Positions 25,009 through 34,357 of a stretch of DNA of 64,000 bases are shown in pieces. Within the stretch, counting starts at the first letter, position 1; each line of letters starts with the position of its first letter. The stretch lies in contig NZ_BMVG01000001.1 of assembly GCF_014650595.1 (NCBI RefSeq), positions 1,054,001 through 1,118,000 on the forward strand. The letters run 5' to 3'. The notes beneath the pieces were generated by a model. It was not told where the DNA came from and made no database searches. It worked only from the letters and a program-made list of their open reading frames with translations. This DNA is from Streptomyces alanosinicus (lineage in GTDB: Bacteria > Actinomycetota > Actinomycetes > Streptomycetales > Streptomycetaceae). Made by a program: the position numbers and the translations under genes.

Positions 25009-26166
25009 TTACAGGCCCATGTCCTTGGCGATGATCGACTTCATGATCTCGCTGGTGCCGCCGTAGATGCGGTTGACGCGGTTGTCCGCGTACAGGCGGG
25101 CGATCGGGTACTCGTTCATGTAGCCGTAGCCGCCGTGCAGCTGCAGGCAGCGGTCGATGACGCGGTGGGCGACCTCGGTGCAGAACAGCTTCGCGGAGGC
25201 GGCCTCGGCGGGGGTCAGCTCGCCGGCGTCCAGGGCCTCGGTCGCGCGGTCGGCGACGGCCTCGGCGGCGTCGACCTCGGCCTGGCAGGCGGCCAGCTCG
25301 AACTTGGTGTTCTGGAAGTGGGCGACCGGCTTGCCGAAGACGGTGCGCTCCTGCACGTACTGCTTGGCGAACCGGACGGCGGCCTTGGCCTGCGCGTAGG
25401 CGCCGAAGGCGATGCCCCAGCGCTCGGAGGCGAGGTTGTGGCCGAGGTAGTAGAAGCCCTTGTTCTCCTCGCCGAGCAGGTCCTCGACGGGCACCTTGAC
25501 GTCGACGAAGGCCAGCTCGGCGGTGTCGGAGGTCTTCAGGCCGAGCTTGTCGAGCTTGCGGCCGACGGAGTAACCCTCGGACTTGGTGTCCACGGCGAAC
25601 AGGGAGATGCCGTGGCGGCGGTCCTCGGCGGTGGGCGCGGAGGTACGGGCGCACACGATCACGCGGTCGGCGTGGACACCGCCGGTGATGAAGGTCTTGG
25701 CGCCGTTGAGGACGTAGTGGGTGCCGTCCTCGGAGAGCTTGGCGGTGGACTTCATGCCCGCGAGGTCGGAACCGGTGCCCGGCTCCGTCATCGCGATGGC
25801 CCACATCTCCTCGCCGCTGACGAACTTCGGCAGGTAGCGCTTCTTCTGCTCGTCGGAGGCGAGCATCTTGATGTACGGCAGGGCGAGCAGGACGTGCACG
25901 CCGGAGCCGCCGAACTGGACGCCCGCGCGGGCCGTCTCCTCGTAGAGGACGGCCTCGAACTTGTGGCTGTCCATGCCCGCGCCGCCGAACTCCTCGGGGA
26001 CGTTGATGCCGAAGATGCCCAGCTCACCGAGCTTGTAGTAGAAGTCGCGCGGCGCCTGGCCGGCGGCGAACCACTCGTCGTAGACCGGGACGACCTCGGC
26101 CTCGATGAAGGCGCGCAGGGTCTCCCGGAACGCCTCGTGATCCTCGTTGAACACCGTACGGCGCAC
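25009..26166 (-). CDS. Acyl-CoA dehydrogenase (IVD/LCAD-type active site)
   Basis: 385 residues from GTG 26166 (GGAGG 8 nt upstream); earlier ATGs at 26208 and 26280 are rejected because a promoter and an operator-like palindrome lie at 26192-26240. The flavin fold motifs are present: AMTEPGTGSDLAGM, FITGGVHAD, QLHGGYGYMNEYPIARLY and RIYGGTSEIMK. The usual medium-chain catalytic Glu in the YEGT position is Gly here. Instead Glu248 in LASERWG aligns with the catalytic base of isovaleryl- and long-chain acyl-CoA dehydrogenases. It should oxidise acyl-CoA to the enoyl form, passing electrons to ETF. Near the leucine-degradation operon but on the other strand. Confidence 0.9.
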   Translation of the reverse strand: MRRTVFNEDHEAFRETLRAFIEAEVVPVYDEWFAAGQAPRDFYYKLGELGIFGINVPEEFGGAGMDSHKFEAVLYEETARAGVQFGGSGVHVLLALPYIKMLASDEQKKRYLPKFVSGEEMWAIAMTEPGTGSDLAGMKSTAKLSEDGTHYVLNGAKTFITGGVHADRVIVCARTSAPTAEDRRHGISLFAVDTKSEGYSVGRKLDKLGLKTSDTAELAFVDVKVPVEDLLGEENKGFYYLGHNLASERWGIAFGAYAQAKAAVRFAKQYVQERTVFGKPVAHFQNTKFELAACQAEVDAAEAVADRATEALDAGELTPAEAASAKLFCTEVAHRVIDRCLQLHGGYGYMNEYPIARLYADNRVNRIYGGTSEIMKSIIAKDMGL

Positions 26167-26191
26167 GCCGCCCACCTCCAGGTACCTGTCT

Positions 26192-26240
26192 AAGCGCTTG
26201 CTCAGCATCGAAGATACCGGCGAGTACGGCGATGCGTCCA
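26192..26240 (-). promoter_or_regulatory. Promoter and operator of the acyl-CoA dehydrogenase gene
   Basis: On the minus strand TGGACG (26240-26235) and TATCTT (26216-26211) are spaced 18 bp and look like -35 and -10 elements. Just downstream of the expected transcription start lies AAGCGCTT (26192-26199), the core of an imperfect palindrome GAGCAAGC/GCTTAGAC. A repressor bound there would block transcription. This also fixes the start codon at 26166. Confidence 0.5.
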
Positions 26241-26283
26241 GGGTGAGGTGTGCCACCCGCCCGGCACGGGCGAGTGGCAACGG

Positions 26284-26859
26284 TCAGTTACCGGCCTTGC
26301 CGTAGCGGCGGAACGCGGAGGTGTCCACCGTCCAGGGGCCGAACGGCACCGAGTCGCCGAAGATGTACGGGTCCTTGCGGGTGTAACGCCCCTTGCAGGG
26401 ATCGGAGTACACCTCGATGGTTCCCGTGCGGGGGTCGACGATCATGTAATCGGCGATGCCCATGGCCGGGTAGTCGTCGAGCTTCTCGACATAGTCGTTG
26501 TTCGGGCTGGACGGCGAGACGATCTCGACAGCCGCAAGCACCTGAGTCGCGTCAACAGCGAGACCTTCCTCATCGAGGACAGCCTCGGGGATAACGACCG
26601 CGTCGGGTAGCCGCATGCGGCCAAGCGCCGGGTGCTCGATCTCGGGGCCGCTCGCACAGATGTAGCCGGGGTGCGTGGCGAGGAGCTGCTCGTCCAGTTG
26701 CTTGCAGATACGGCGGATAGTGCCCTCATGGCGCTTCGACGGGCACATCATGGCCAGTATCGGTCCAGACGGGCCGATCTCGACGCTCCAGGCCCCTTCG
26801 AGCTGCTCAGCGTAGGTCCCGAGATCCTCGGCGATCGCGCGCATCTTCGCGTAGTCCAT
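26284..26859 (-). CDS. Uma2-family (DUF820) PD-(D/E)XK nuclease-like protein
   Basis: 191 residues from ATG 26859, with GGAG 8 nt upstream; ATG 26865 is too close. The restriction-endonuclease-like core is visible as RLPDAVVIPE, then LAAVEIVSPSS, then DYVEKLDDYPAMGIADYMIVDP, giving the Asp, Glu and Lys expected of the PD-(D/E)XK site. Uma2 proteins are extremely common in Streptomyces and cyanobacteria, and their role is unknown. The gene lies between the acyl-CoA dehydrogenase and TetR genes and has somewhat lower GC than its neighbours, which suggests an acquired cassette. Confidence 0.85.
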   Translation of the reverse strand: MDYAKMRAIAEDLGTYAEQLEGAWSVEIGPSGPILAMMCPSKRHEGTIRRICKQLDEQLLATHPGYICASGPEIEHPALGRMRLPDAVVIPEAVLDEEGLAVDATQVLAAVEIVSPSSPNNDYVEKLDDYPAMGIADYMIVDPRTGTIEVYSDPCKGRYTRKDPYIFGDSVPFGPWTVDTSAFRRYGKAGN

Positions 26860-26919
26860 GCCCATGGCTCCAGAGTATTGAGACGCGGCGCTGCCAGCAG
26901 GCTCATCGGCCGCCCCGAC

Positions 26920-27522
26920 TCAGCCCCCGGTTGCACCCGCCGCCGCGAACGCCCCCCGTGCCATCCGGTGCAGCAGCGCCGCGGTAGCTCCCCGGCCCGG
27001 CAAAGTCCCGGCCCGACCCAGGTGCGGGGTGGAGTTGAGCAGGCCGAAGACGGAGTGCACGGCCGAGCGGGCGGTCGGCTCGGTCAGCGCCGGGTACACC
27101 TCCCGCACCACCTCCACCCACAGCTCGACATACTGCCGCTGGAGCTGGCGCACCAGCTTGCGGTCGCTGTCGCGCAGGCGGTCCAGCTCGCGGTCGTGCA
27201 GGGTGATCAGGGGACGGTCGTCCAGGGCGAAGTCGATGTGGCCCTCGATGAGGGAGTCCAGGATCCGGCCCGCGGGCACCCCGTCCGCCTCCGCCAGGCG
27301 CCGCTTCGCCCCCGTCAGCAGCTGGCCGCTGATGCCGACCAGCAGCTCCGCGAGCATCGCGTCCTTGCCCGGGAAGTGCCGGTAGAGGCCGGGCCCGCTG
27401 ATGCCCACCGCGGCGCCTATCTCGTCGACACCCACGCCATGGAAGCCGCGCTCGGCGAAGAGCCGGGCGGCCTCCTTCAGGATCTGCTCACGGCGGGTCG
27501 GGGCATCGGTTCTGGTGACCAT
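26920..27522 (-). CDS. TetR-family repressor of the branched-chain acyl-CoA operon
   Basis: 200 residues from an ATG at 27522. The N-terminal HTH is complete: REQILKEAARLFAERGFHGVGVDEIGAAV then GLYRHFPGKDAMLAELL. The C-terminal ligand domain is all helical (TLHDRELDRLRDSDRKLVRQ). It is divergent from the carboxylase/HMG-CoA lyase operon with two near-identical palindromic sites in the gap, so it very likely represses that operon and itself. An acyl-CoA or 3-methylcrotonyl-CoA-like inducer is inferred, not shown. Confidence 0.9.
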   Translation of the reverse strand: MVTRTDAPTRREQILKEAARLFAERGFHGVGVDEIGAAVGISGPGLYRHFPGKDAMLAELLVGISGQLLTGAKRRLAEADGVPAGRILDSLIEGHIDFALDDRPLITLHDRELDRLRDSDRKLVRQLQRQYVELWVEVVREVYPALTEPTARSAVHSVFGLLNSTPHLGRAGTLPGRGATAALLHRMARGAFAAAGATGG

Positions 27523-27544
27523 GCAGGCAATTCTAGACAGCGAG

Positions 27545-27588
27545 GTTAGCGGTCGTTAACCTGAAGGAAATGGTTAACGCTCATTAAC
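27545..27588. promoter_or_regulatory. Two TetR operator copies
   Basis: GTTAGCGGTCGTTAAC (27545-27560) and GTTAACGCTCATTAAC (27573-27588) share the pattern GTTARCGSTCRTTAAC and are imperfect palindromes, 28 bp centre to centre. They lie between the TetR start (27522) and the carboxylase start (27633), where a local repressor should bind. Confidence 0.75.
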
Positions 27589-27632
27589 ACCTTCGACCCA
27601 CAGGTTCGATCACTGGTGAGGGGAACCGCAGG

Positions 27633-29249
27633 ATGCAGGAGGCACCGGAGCTTCAGAGCGCGGCAGACCCCGCGTCGGAGGCCTGGCGGGCCAATGAACA
27701 GGCGCATCTCGCGCTGGCCGAGGAGCTGCGCGCCAAGCTGGCCGCGGCCGCCCTCGGCGGCGGCGAGAAGGCAAGGGCCCGGCACACCGCGCGGGGCAAG
27801 CTGCTGCCGAGGGACCGAGTGGACACACTGCTCGACCCCGGCTCGCCGTTCCTGGAGCTGGCGCCGCTCGCGGCCGACGGGATGTACGACGGCCAGGCCC
27901 CGGCCGCCGGGGTGATCGCCGGGATCGGGCGGGTCAGCGGGCGCGCGTGCGTGATCGTCGCCAATGACGCCACCGTCAAGGGCGGCACGTACTACCCGAT
28001 GACCGTGAAGAAGCATCTGCGCGCGCAGGAGGTGGCTCTGGACAACCGGCTGCCGTGCGTCTACCTGGTGGACTCGGGCGGCGCCTTCCTGCCGATGCAG
28101 GACGAGGTCTTCCCCGACCGGGACCACTTCGGGCGGATCTTCTACAACCAGGCCCGGATGTCGGGGGCCGGCATCCCGCAGATCGCGGCCGTGCTCGGTT
28201 CCTGCACAGCGGGTGGCGCGTACGTCCCGGCCATGAGCGACGAGGCCGTGATCGTCCGCAATCAGGGCACGATCTTCCTGGGCGGCCCGCCCCTGGTGAA
28301 GGCCGCCACCGGCGAGGTCGTCACGGCGGAGGAGCTGGGCGGCGGCGAGGTCCACTCCCGGGTCTCCGGGGTCACCGACCACCTCGCCGAGGACGACGCG
28401 CACGCCCTGCGGATCGTGCGGAACATCGTCGCCACGCTCCCGGCCCGGCGGTCCCTCCCCTGGGAGGTCACACCGGTCGCCGAGCCCAAGGTGGACCCGT
28501 ACGGGCTGTACGGCGCCGTCCCCGTGGACTCCCGTACCCCCTACGACGTACGCGAGATCATCGCGCGCGTGGCCGACGGTTCCCGCTTCGCCGAGTTCAA
28601 GAGCGAGTTCGGGCAGACCCTGGTCACCGGCTTCGCCCGGATCCACGGCCACCCGGTCGGGATCGTCGCCAACAACGGCATCCTGTTCTCCGAGTCCGCC
28701 CAGAAGGGCGCCCACTTCATCGAGCTGTGCGACCAGCGCGGCATCCCGCTGGTGTTCCTGCAGAACATCTCGGGGTTCATGGTCGGCAGGGACTACGAGG
28801 CGGGCGGTATCGCCAAGCACGGCGCCAAGATGGTGACGGCGGTGGCCTGCACGCGCGTGCCGAAGCTGACGGTGGTGGTCGGCGGGTCGTACGGCGCGGG
28901 CAACTACTCGATGTGCGGCCGGGCCTACTCCCCCCGCTTCCTGTGGATGTGGCCCAACGCCAAGATCTCCGTCATGGGCGGCGAGCAGGCCGCGAGCGTC
29001 CTCGCCACGGTCAAGCGCGACCAGCTGGAGGCCCGGGGAGAGGCCTGGCCCGCCGAGGACGAGGAGACCTTCAAGGCCCCGATCCGCGCGCAGTACGAAA
29101 GCCAGGGCAACGCCTACTACGCCACCGCCCGTCTCTGGGACGACGGCGTGATCGACCCGCTGGACACCCGTCAGGTGCTCGGTCTCGCGCTGACCGCCTG
29201 TGCCAACGCGCCGCTGGGAGACCCCCAGTTCGGCGTCTTCCGGATGTGA
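27633..29249 (+). CDS. mccB: Acyl-CoA carboxylase carboxyltransferase (methylcrotonyl-CoA type)
   Basis: 538 residues from ATG 27633. Crotonase-like carboxyltransferase with two halves: N-terminal ([51 protein letters not shown]) and C-terminal ([52 protein letters not shown]). Paired with a biotin carboxylase/BCCP gene and HMG-CoA lyase, it matches the beta subunit of 3-methylcrotonyl-CoA carboxylase in leucine breakdown (the AccD1 type). Propionyl- or acetyl-CoA carboxylase roles are less likely because of the hmgL and acyl-CoA dehydrogenase neighbours. First gene of the operon, 45 bp downstream of the second operator. Confidence 0.9.
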   Translation: MQEAPELQSAADPASEAWRANEQAHLALAEELRAKLAAAALGGGEKARARHTARGKLLPRDRVDTLLDPGSPFLELAPLAADGMYDGQAPAAGVIAGIGRVSGRACVIVANDATVKGGTYYPMTVKKHLRAQEVALDNRLPCVYLVDSGGAFLPMQDEVFPDRDHFGRIFYNQARMSGAGIPQIAAVLGSCTAGGAYVPAMSDEAVIVRNQGTIFLGGPPLVKAATGEVVTAEELGGGEVHSRVSGVTDHLAEDDAHALRIVRNIVATLPARRSLPWEVTPVAEPKVDPYGLYGAVPVDSRTPYDVREIIARVADGSRFAEFKSEFGQTLVTGFARIHGHPVGIVANNGILFSESAQKGAHFIELCDQRGIPLVFLQNISGFMVGRDYEAGGIAKHGAKMVTAVACTRVPKLTVVVGGSYGAGNYSMCGRAYSPRFLWMWPNAKISVMGGEQAASVLATVKRDQLEARGEAWPAEDEETFKAPIRAQYESQGNAYYATARLWDDGVIDPLDTRQVLGLALTACANAPLGDPQFGVFRM

Positions 29250-29260
29250 GGAGGGGAACC

Positions 29261-31183
29261 GTGTTCGACACAGTGCTGGTCGCCAACCGGGGCGAGATCG
29301 CCGTACGCGTCATCCGTACGCTCCGCTCGCTGGGCGTGCGCTCGGTGGCGGTCTTCTCCGACGCCGACGCCGACGCGCGGCATGTCCGGGAGGCCGACAC
29401 GGCGGTACGGATCGGTCCGGCGCCGGCCGCCGAGAGCTATCTGTCGACGGAGCGGCTGCTTCAGGCCGCCGCCCGCACGGGTGCGCAGGCCGTCCACCCC
29501 GGGTACGGCTTCCTCGCCGAGAACGCCGCCTTCGCGCGTGCCTGCGAGGAGGCGGGGCTGGTCTTCATCGGCCCGTCGGCGGACGCGATCGCGCTCATGG
29601 GCGACAAGATCCGCGCCAAGGAGACGGTGAAGGCGGCCGGGGTGCCGGTGGTGCCCGGCGGCCGTGACCCCGAACTGGCCGACTCAGCCCGCGAGTTGGG
29701 CGCGCCCGTGCTGCTGAAGCCGTCCGCCGGTGGTGGCGGCAAGGGCATGCGCCTGGTGCGGGACCTGACCGTGCTGGAGGAGGAGATCGCGGCTGCCCGC
29801 CGTGAGGCCCGCGCCTCCTTCGGCGATGACACGCTGCTGGTGGAGCGGTGGGTCGACCGGCCCCGGCACATCGAGATCCAGGTGCTGGCCGACGGCCACG
29901 GCAACGTGGTCCACCTCGGCGAGCGCGAGTGCTCGCTCCAGCGGCGCCACCAGAAGATCATCGAGGAGGCGCCGAGCGTGCTCCTCGACGAGGCCACGCG
30001 CGCGTCGATGGGCGAGGCGGCCGTGCAGGCGGCGCGCTCGTGCGGGTACCGTGGTGCGGGTACGGTCGAGTTCATCGTCTCCGGCGGGGATCGCAACTAC
30101 TACTTCATGGAGATGAACACCCGTCTCCAAGTAGAGCACCCGGTCACCGAGTTGGTGACCGGCCTCGATCTGGTGGAGTGGCAGCTGCGAGTCGCAGCCG
30201 GCGAGCGGCTGCCCTTCGCCCAGTCCGACATCACGCTCACCGGGCACGCGGTCGAGGCCCGGATCTGCGCCGAGGACCCCGCGCGCGGCTTCCTGCCCTC
30301 CGGCGGCACGGTCCTGCTGCTGGACGAGCCGCAGGGCGACGGTGTCCGCACCGACTCCGGGCTCAGCGAGGGCACCGAGGTGGGCAGCCTGTACGACCCG
30401 ATGCTGTCCAAGGTGATCGCCTACGGCCCCGACCGCGAGACGGCGCTGCGCAGGCTCCGGGCGGCGCTCGCGCAGACGGTCACGCTGGGCGTGCCGACCA
30501 ACGCGGGCTTCCTGCGCCGGCTCCTGGCCCACCCGGCCGTCGTCCAGGGTGACCTGGACACCGGCCTGGTCGAGCGGGTGGTGGACGACCTGGTGTCCAC
30601 CGACGTCCCGGAGGAGGTCTACGAGGCGGCGGCGGCCGTACGCGCGCGTGCGCTGGAGCCGCGCACCGACGGCTGGGTCGACCCCTTCTCGGTGCCGAGC
30701 GGCTGGCGGCTCGGCGGCACCCCGAAGCCGCCCGCCTTCCACTTGCGGGTGCAGGACCCGGTGACGTACACCCCGCGCGGCACCGCGACCGTCACGCACG
30801 ACACGGTCTCCGTCACCCTCGACGGCGTCCGCCACGCCTTCCGCCGGGCCGGTGACTGGATCGGCCGGGACGGCGACGCCTGGCAGGTGCGGGACCACGA
30901 CCCGGTGGCCGCGTCCCTCGGCAGGTCCGCCCACGCGGGCGCCGACTCCCTGACCGCGCCCATGCCGGGCACGGTCACCGTGGTCAAGGTGGCCGTCGGC
31001 GACGAGGTGGCCGCCGGGCAGAGCCTGCTGGTGGTGGAGGCGATGAAGATGGAGCACGTCATCTCCGCCCCGCACGCCGGCACGGTCGCCGAACTGGACG
31101 TGAGCGCGGGCACGACGGTCGCCATGGACCAGGTGCTCGCCGTGATCGCACCACACGAGGAGGAAGGGGTGGTGGCGGAGTGA
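29261..31183 (+). CDS. mccA: Biotin carboxylase / biotin carrier subunit
   Basis: 640 residues from GTG 29261 with GAGGGG upstream, 11 bp after the beta subunit stop. Biotin carboxylase N domain ([31 protein letters not shown]), ATP-grasp with the Gly loop GGGGKGMR near residues 157-163 and [14 protein letters not shown], and the C-terminal biotinyl domain with EAMKMEH, where Lys596 is the biotin site. It carboxylates its own biotin using ATP and bicarbonate and passes CO2 to the beta subunit. Length is usual for the actinobacterial MccA/AccA1 type. Confidence 0.92.
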   Translation: MFDTVLVANRGEIAVRVIRTLRSLGVRSVAVFSDADADARHVREADTAVRIGPAPAAESYLSTERLLQAAARTGAQAVHPGYGFLAENAAFARACEEAGLVFIGPSADAIALMGDKIRAKETVKAAGVPVVPGGRDPELADSARELGAPVLLKPSAGGGGKGMRLVRDLTVLEEEIAAARREARASFGDDTLLVERWVDRPRHIEIQVLADGHGNVVHLGERECSLQRRHQKIIEEAPSVLLDEATRASMGEAAVQAARSCGYRGAGTVEFIVSGGDRNYYFMEMNTRLQVEHPVTELVTGLDLVEWQLRVAAGERLPFAQSDITLTGHAVEARICAEDPARGFLPSGGTVLLLDEPQGDGVRTDSGLSEGTEVGSLYDPMLSKVIAYGPDRETALRRLRAALAQTVTLGVPTNAGFLRRLLAHPAVVQGDLDTGLVERVVDDLVSTDVPEEVYEAAAAVRARALEPRTDGWVDPFSVPSGWRLGGTPKPPAFHLRVQDPVTYTPRGTATVTHDTVSVTLDGVRHAFRRAGDWIGRDGDAWQVRDHDPVAASLGRSAHAGADSLTAPMPGTVTVVKVAVGDEVAAGQSLLVVEAMKMEHVISAPHAGTVAELDVSAGTTVAMDQVLAVIAPHEEEGVVAE

Positions 31184-32124
31184 CTGCCAACGGTCTCCCC
31201 ATGGTCGTACCGGCCGCCGATCTGCCCGCGCGGGTGCGGATCCACGAGGTCGGCGCGCGTGACGGCCTGCAGAACGAGAAGCGGGCCGTACCGACCGAGA
31301 TCAAGGCGGAGTTCATCCGCCGGCTCGCCGACGCGGGCCTCACGACGATCGAGGCGACGAGTTTTGTGCACCCCAAGTGGGTGCCCCAACTGGCCGACGC
31401 CGAGCAGCTGTTCCCGATGGTCAAGGATCTCGTGGGGGCCGAGCTGCCGGTGCTGGTGCCCAACCGGCGCGGACTGGACCGGGCGCTGGCGCTCGGCGCC
31501 GACCGGGTCGCCGTGTTCGCCAGCGCCACCGAGTCCTTCGCCAAGGCCAACCTCAACCGCACGGTGGACGAGTCGCTCGCCGTGTTCGCGCCGGTGGTGC
31601 GGCAGGCGAGGGACGCGGGCGCGCATGTCCGCGGCTATGTGTCCATGTGCTTCGGCGACCCGTGGGAGGGCGCGGTGCCGCTCCACCAGGTGGCCCGCGT
31701 CTGCACGGCCCTGCGGGACATGGGGTGTGACGAGCTGAGCCTCGGCGACACCATCGGGGTGGCCACCCCGGGCCACGTCCTCGAACTGCTCGCCCTGCTG
31801 AACGAGGAGGGCGTGCCGACGAACACGATCGGCGTCCACTTCCACGACACCTACGGCCAGGCGCTCGCGAACACCTACGCGGCCCTGGAGCACGGCGTGA
31901 CGACCATCGACGCGTCCGCCGGCGGCCTCGGCGGCTGCCCGTACGCCAAGTCCGCCACCGGCAACCTCGCCACCGAGGACCTCGTCTGGATGCTGCACGG
32001 CCTCGGCATCGAGACCGGGGTCGACCTCGGCCGTCTGACCGCCACGAGCGTGTGGATGGCCGCCCATCTGGACCGGCCCAGCCCGTCCCGTACCGTCCGC
32101 GCTCTCTCCCACAAGGACCAGTGA
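31180..32124 (+). CDS. hmgL: Hydroxymethylglutaryl-CoA lyase
   Basis: 314 residues from GTG 31180, overlapping the upstream stop (GTGA). TIM-barrel motifs: [20 protein letters not shown] with the catalytic Arg-Asp-Gly-Leu-Gln, [36 protein letters not shown] with metal-binding His residues, and the HMG-CoA lyase active-site Cys loop [15 protein letters not shown]. It cleaves HMG-CoA to acetoacetate and acetyl-CoA, the last step of leucine degradation, in keeping with the operon. Confidence 0.94.
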   Translation: MTANGLPMVVPAADLPARVRIHEVGARDGLQNEKRAVPTEIKAEFIRRLADAGLTTIEATSFVHPKWVPQLADAEQLFPMVKDLVGAELPVLVPNRRGLDRALALGADRVAVFASATESFAKANLNRTVDESLAVFAPVVRQARDAGAHVRGYVSMCFGDPWEGAVPLHQVARVCTALRDMGCDELSLGDTIGVATPGHVLELLALLNEEGVPTNTIGVHFHDTYGQALANTYAALEHGVTTIDASAGGLGGCPYAKSATGNLATEDLVWMLHGLGIETGVDLGRLTATSVWMAAHLDRPSPSRTVRALSHKDQ

Positions 32125-32129
32125 TCAGC

Positions 32130-33290
32130 ATGGACCACCGTCTCAGCCCCGAGCTGGAGGAACTCCGCCGTACGGTGGAGGAGTTCGCGCACGATGTCGT
32201 GGCACCGAAGATCGGTGACTTCTACGAGCGGCACGAGTTCCCGTACGAGATCGTCCGCGAGATGGGCCGCATGGGCCTGTTCGGGCTGCCGTTCCCGGAG
32301 GAGTACGGCGGCATGGGCGGCGACTATCTGGCGCTCGGCATCGCCCTGGAGGAACTGGCCCGGGTGGACTCCTCGGTGGCGATCACCCTGGAGGCGGGCG
32401 TCTCGCTGGGCGCCATGCCCCTGCATCTCTTCGGTACCGAGGAGCAGAAGCGCGAGTGGCTCCCCCGCCTGTGCGCGGGCGAGATGCTGGGCGCGTTCGG
32501 GCTGACCGAGCCGGACGGCGGCAGCGACGCCGGGGCGACCCGGACGACGGCCCGCCTGGACCCGGAGACCGACGAATGGGTGATCAACGGCTCGAAGTGC
32601 TTCATCACCAACTCCGGCACGGACATCACGGGGCTGGTCACGGTCACCGCCGTGACCGGCCGCAAGCCGGACGGCAGGCCGCAGATCTCCGCGATCATCG
32701 TCCCGTCCGGCACCCCCGGCTTCACGGTCGCCGCGCCCTACTCGAAGGTCGGCTGGAACGCCTCCGACACCCGTGAGCTGTCGTTCGCCGACGTCCGGGT
32801 GCCCGCCGCCAACCTGGTGGGCGAGGAGGGCCGCGGCTACGCCCAGTTCCTGCGCATCCTCGACGAGGGCCGCATCGCCATCGCGGCACTCGCCACCGGT
32901 CTGGCCCAGGGCTGCGTCGACGAGTCGGTGAAGTACGCGAAGGAGCGCCACGCCTTCGGCCGCCCCATCGGCGCCAACCAGGCCATCCAGTTCAAGATCG
33001 CGGACATGGAGATGAAGGCCCACACGGCCCGCCTCGCCTGGCGCGACGCGGCCTCCCGCCTGGTCGCCGGCGAACCCTTCAAGAAGGAGGCGGCCCTGGC
33101 CAAGCTGTACTCCTCGACGGTCGCCGTCGACAACGCCCGCGACGCCACCCAGATCCACGGCGGCTACGGCTTCATGAACGAGTACCCGGTGGCCCGTATG
33201 TGGCGCGACTCCAAGATCCTGGAGATCGGCGAGGGCACGAGCGAGGTGCAGCGGATGCTGATCGCGCGGGAGTTGGGGCTGGTGAGCTAG
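32130..33290 (+). CDS. acdH: Acyl-CoA dehydrogenase (branched-chain type)
   Basis: 386 residues from ATG 32130; GTG 32121 is an in-frame alternative nearer AAGGA. Signature segments FGLTEPDGGSDAGATRT, FITNSGTD, QIHGGYGFMNEYPVARMWRD. The catalytic Glu is at the usual place: Glu368 in EIGEGTSEVQR, unlike the other dehydrogenase in this window. As last gene of the operon it likely makes methylcrotonyl-CoA or another branched enoyl-CoA. The symbol acdH is used from remembered S. coelicolor gene order (SCO2779) and is not checked. Confidence 0.88.
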   Translation: MDHRLSPELEELRRTVEEFAHDVVAPKIGDFYERHEFPYEIVREMGRMGLFGLPFPEEYGGMGGDYLALGIALEELARVDSSVAITLEAGVSLGAMPLHLFGTEEQKREWLPRLCAGEMLGAFGLTEPDGGSDAGATRTTARLDPETDEWVINGSKCFITNSGTDITGLVTVTAVTGRKPDGRPQISAIIVPSGTPGFTVAAPYSKVGWNASDTRELSFADVRVPAANLVGEEGRGYAQFLRILDEGRIAIAALATGLAQGCVDESVKYAKERHAFGRPIGANQAIQFKIADMEMKAHTARLAWRDAASRLVAGEPFKKEAALAKLYSSTVAVDNARDATQIHGGYGFMNEYPVARMWRDSKILEIGEGTSEVQRMLIARELGLVS

Positions 33291-33467
33291 GTGAGCCAGG
33301 GGTACGGGGGCGCCGTCGTACGAGTCGGTCCGGCGGCGCCGTCCGGCCCCCCGTCTGCCCCCGTCTGGCGCCGTTCGGCGAATCAGGTGGTTCTCCCGGG
33401 GAAGGGCATTGCGTGACGGGCGTGCGGGACGTTGATCAGCACGTCCGTCGTCTGCCTGGAGGTAACC

Positions 33468-33884
33468 GTGAAAGCCGCGAAGTATGCGACCGGATTGACG
33501 CTGGGACTGGCGGTGACCGCCGCGCTGGTCACCACAGCCGCTTCCGCCGCACCACACTCCGGTCTGGACGACCCTCACGTCCTTACCGACTCCGACAACG
33601 GCCAGAGCGTGGCTCGATCGGTCGGTGACGACACCATGATCCGTCTGAAGGCCTCGCGCGAGGGGGGCTTGACGTATACGTGGAGCATGCCGAGCTCCGG
33701 CGATGCCCACGTCCTGAGCCGGACTATCGGCGGCACAACACCGGCCGGTGACGCGTACGCGGTCCTGCACGCGGAAAGCCCCGGTACCAGCACCATCTCC
33801 GCCGTGCGGCAGTGCCGGGCTGACCCCGGGCACAAGTGCCCCCGTGCCATCGCGCCGTGGAAGGCGACCATCAAGGTGAGCTGA
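33468..33884 (+). CDS. Secreted chagasin-like (I42-type) protein, tentative
   Basis: 138 residues from GTG 33468 with a strong GGAGG 5 nt upstream. Signal peptide KAAKYATGLTLGLAVTAAL, cleavage near ASAA. The mature part reads like an immunoglobulin-type beta sandwich: DNGQSVARSVGDDTMIRLKAS, LTYTWSMPSSGDAHVL, then a G-T-S-T-I strand and WKATIKVS at the end. This resembles chagasin-family cysteine protease inhibitors, but the NPTTGY loop is absent, so inhibition is uncertain. Single gene followed by a hairpin. Confidence 0.7.
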   Translation: MKAAKYATGLTLGLAVTAALVTTAASAAPHSGLDDPHVLTDSDNGQSVARSVGDDTMIRLKASREGGLTYTWSMPSSGDAHVLSRTIGGTTPAGDAYAVLHAESPGTSTISAVRQCRADPGHKCPRAIAPWKATIKVS

Positions 33885-33916
33885 GGAGCTGAGACGCCGC
33901 GCGGCGTCGGTCCTCA
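33882..33916 (+). terminator. Hairpin terminator after I42-like gene
   Basis: TGAGGA/TCCTCA outer arms enclose the palindrome GACGCCGC/GCGGCGTC. It begins at the stop codon of the preceding gene. No T-run. Confidence 0.55.
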
Positions 33917-34000
33917 AGTTGTGCCGGTGGCCTTGAACGCCGACGCCGCGCATCGCTCACTGCCGCTCCCCTCACTCCTGTCCTGAGCGCCGGTCAGCGG

Positions 34001-34258
34001 ATGGAGCGGATCATCACACCTCAGCCGTTCGCGACCGCCACTCGCCCCCTGAACCGCCCCACGGTGCCGCCGGACACGCACTGCTCGGTGATCGCCTCAG
34101 CATTCAGCCCCGAACAGGTGCGCATGCCGGCCGACAGCGGCAACCCAGTGTTCGAGCCGATGGCCGACATGGACCTACGCCACCTGCCGACCGAGCACTG
34201 GCCGATGTTGTCCCGACCGATCGAACTGGCATCACTGCTGGACAAGATCGCCCGTTGA
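34001..34258 (+). pseudogene. Remnant of an alpha/beta hydrolase (C-terminal fragment)
   Basis: The open frame of 85 codons reads PQPFATATRPLNRPTVPPD, then CSVIASAFSPEQ, then DMDLRHLPTEHWPMLSRPIE and LASLLDKIA. This matches the C-terminal third of the Streptomyces alpha/beta hydrolases, in which PQPFATATQPL precedes a strand and LPTGHWPMLS(R/E)P carries the catalytic His. The nucleophile elbow half of the gene is absent: the 116 bp upstream to the previous gene cannot hold it. A ribosome site is also lacking. It is therefore a decayed fragment rather than a small gene. Confidence 0.65.
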
Positions 34259-34357
34259 GCAGGGCTACCCTCCCCAAGACCCCACCCCGAGGCTCCTAGC
34301 AGCCGCGCGATTCACGCCAGGATCACCAGGCCGTCCGCACGACCCGTCGGACTCCGC

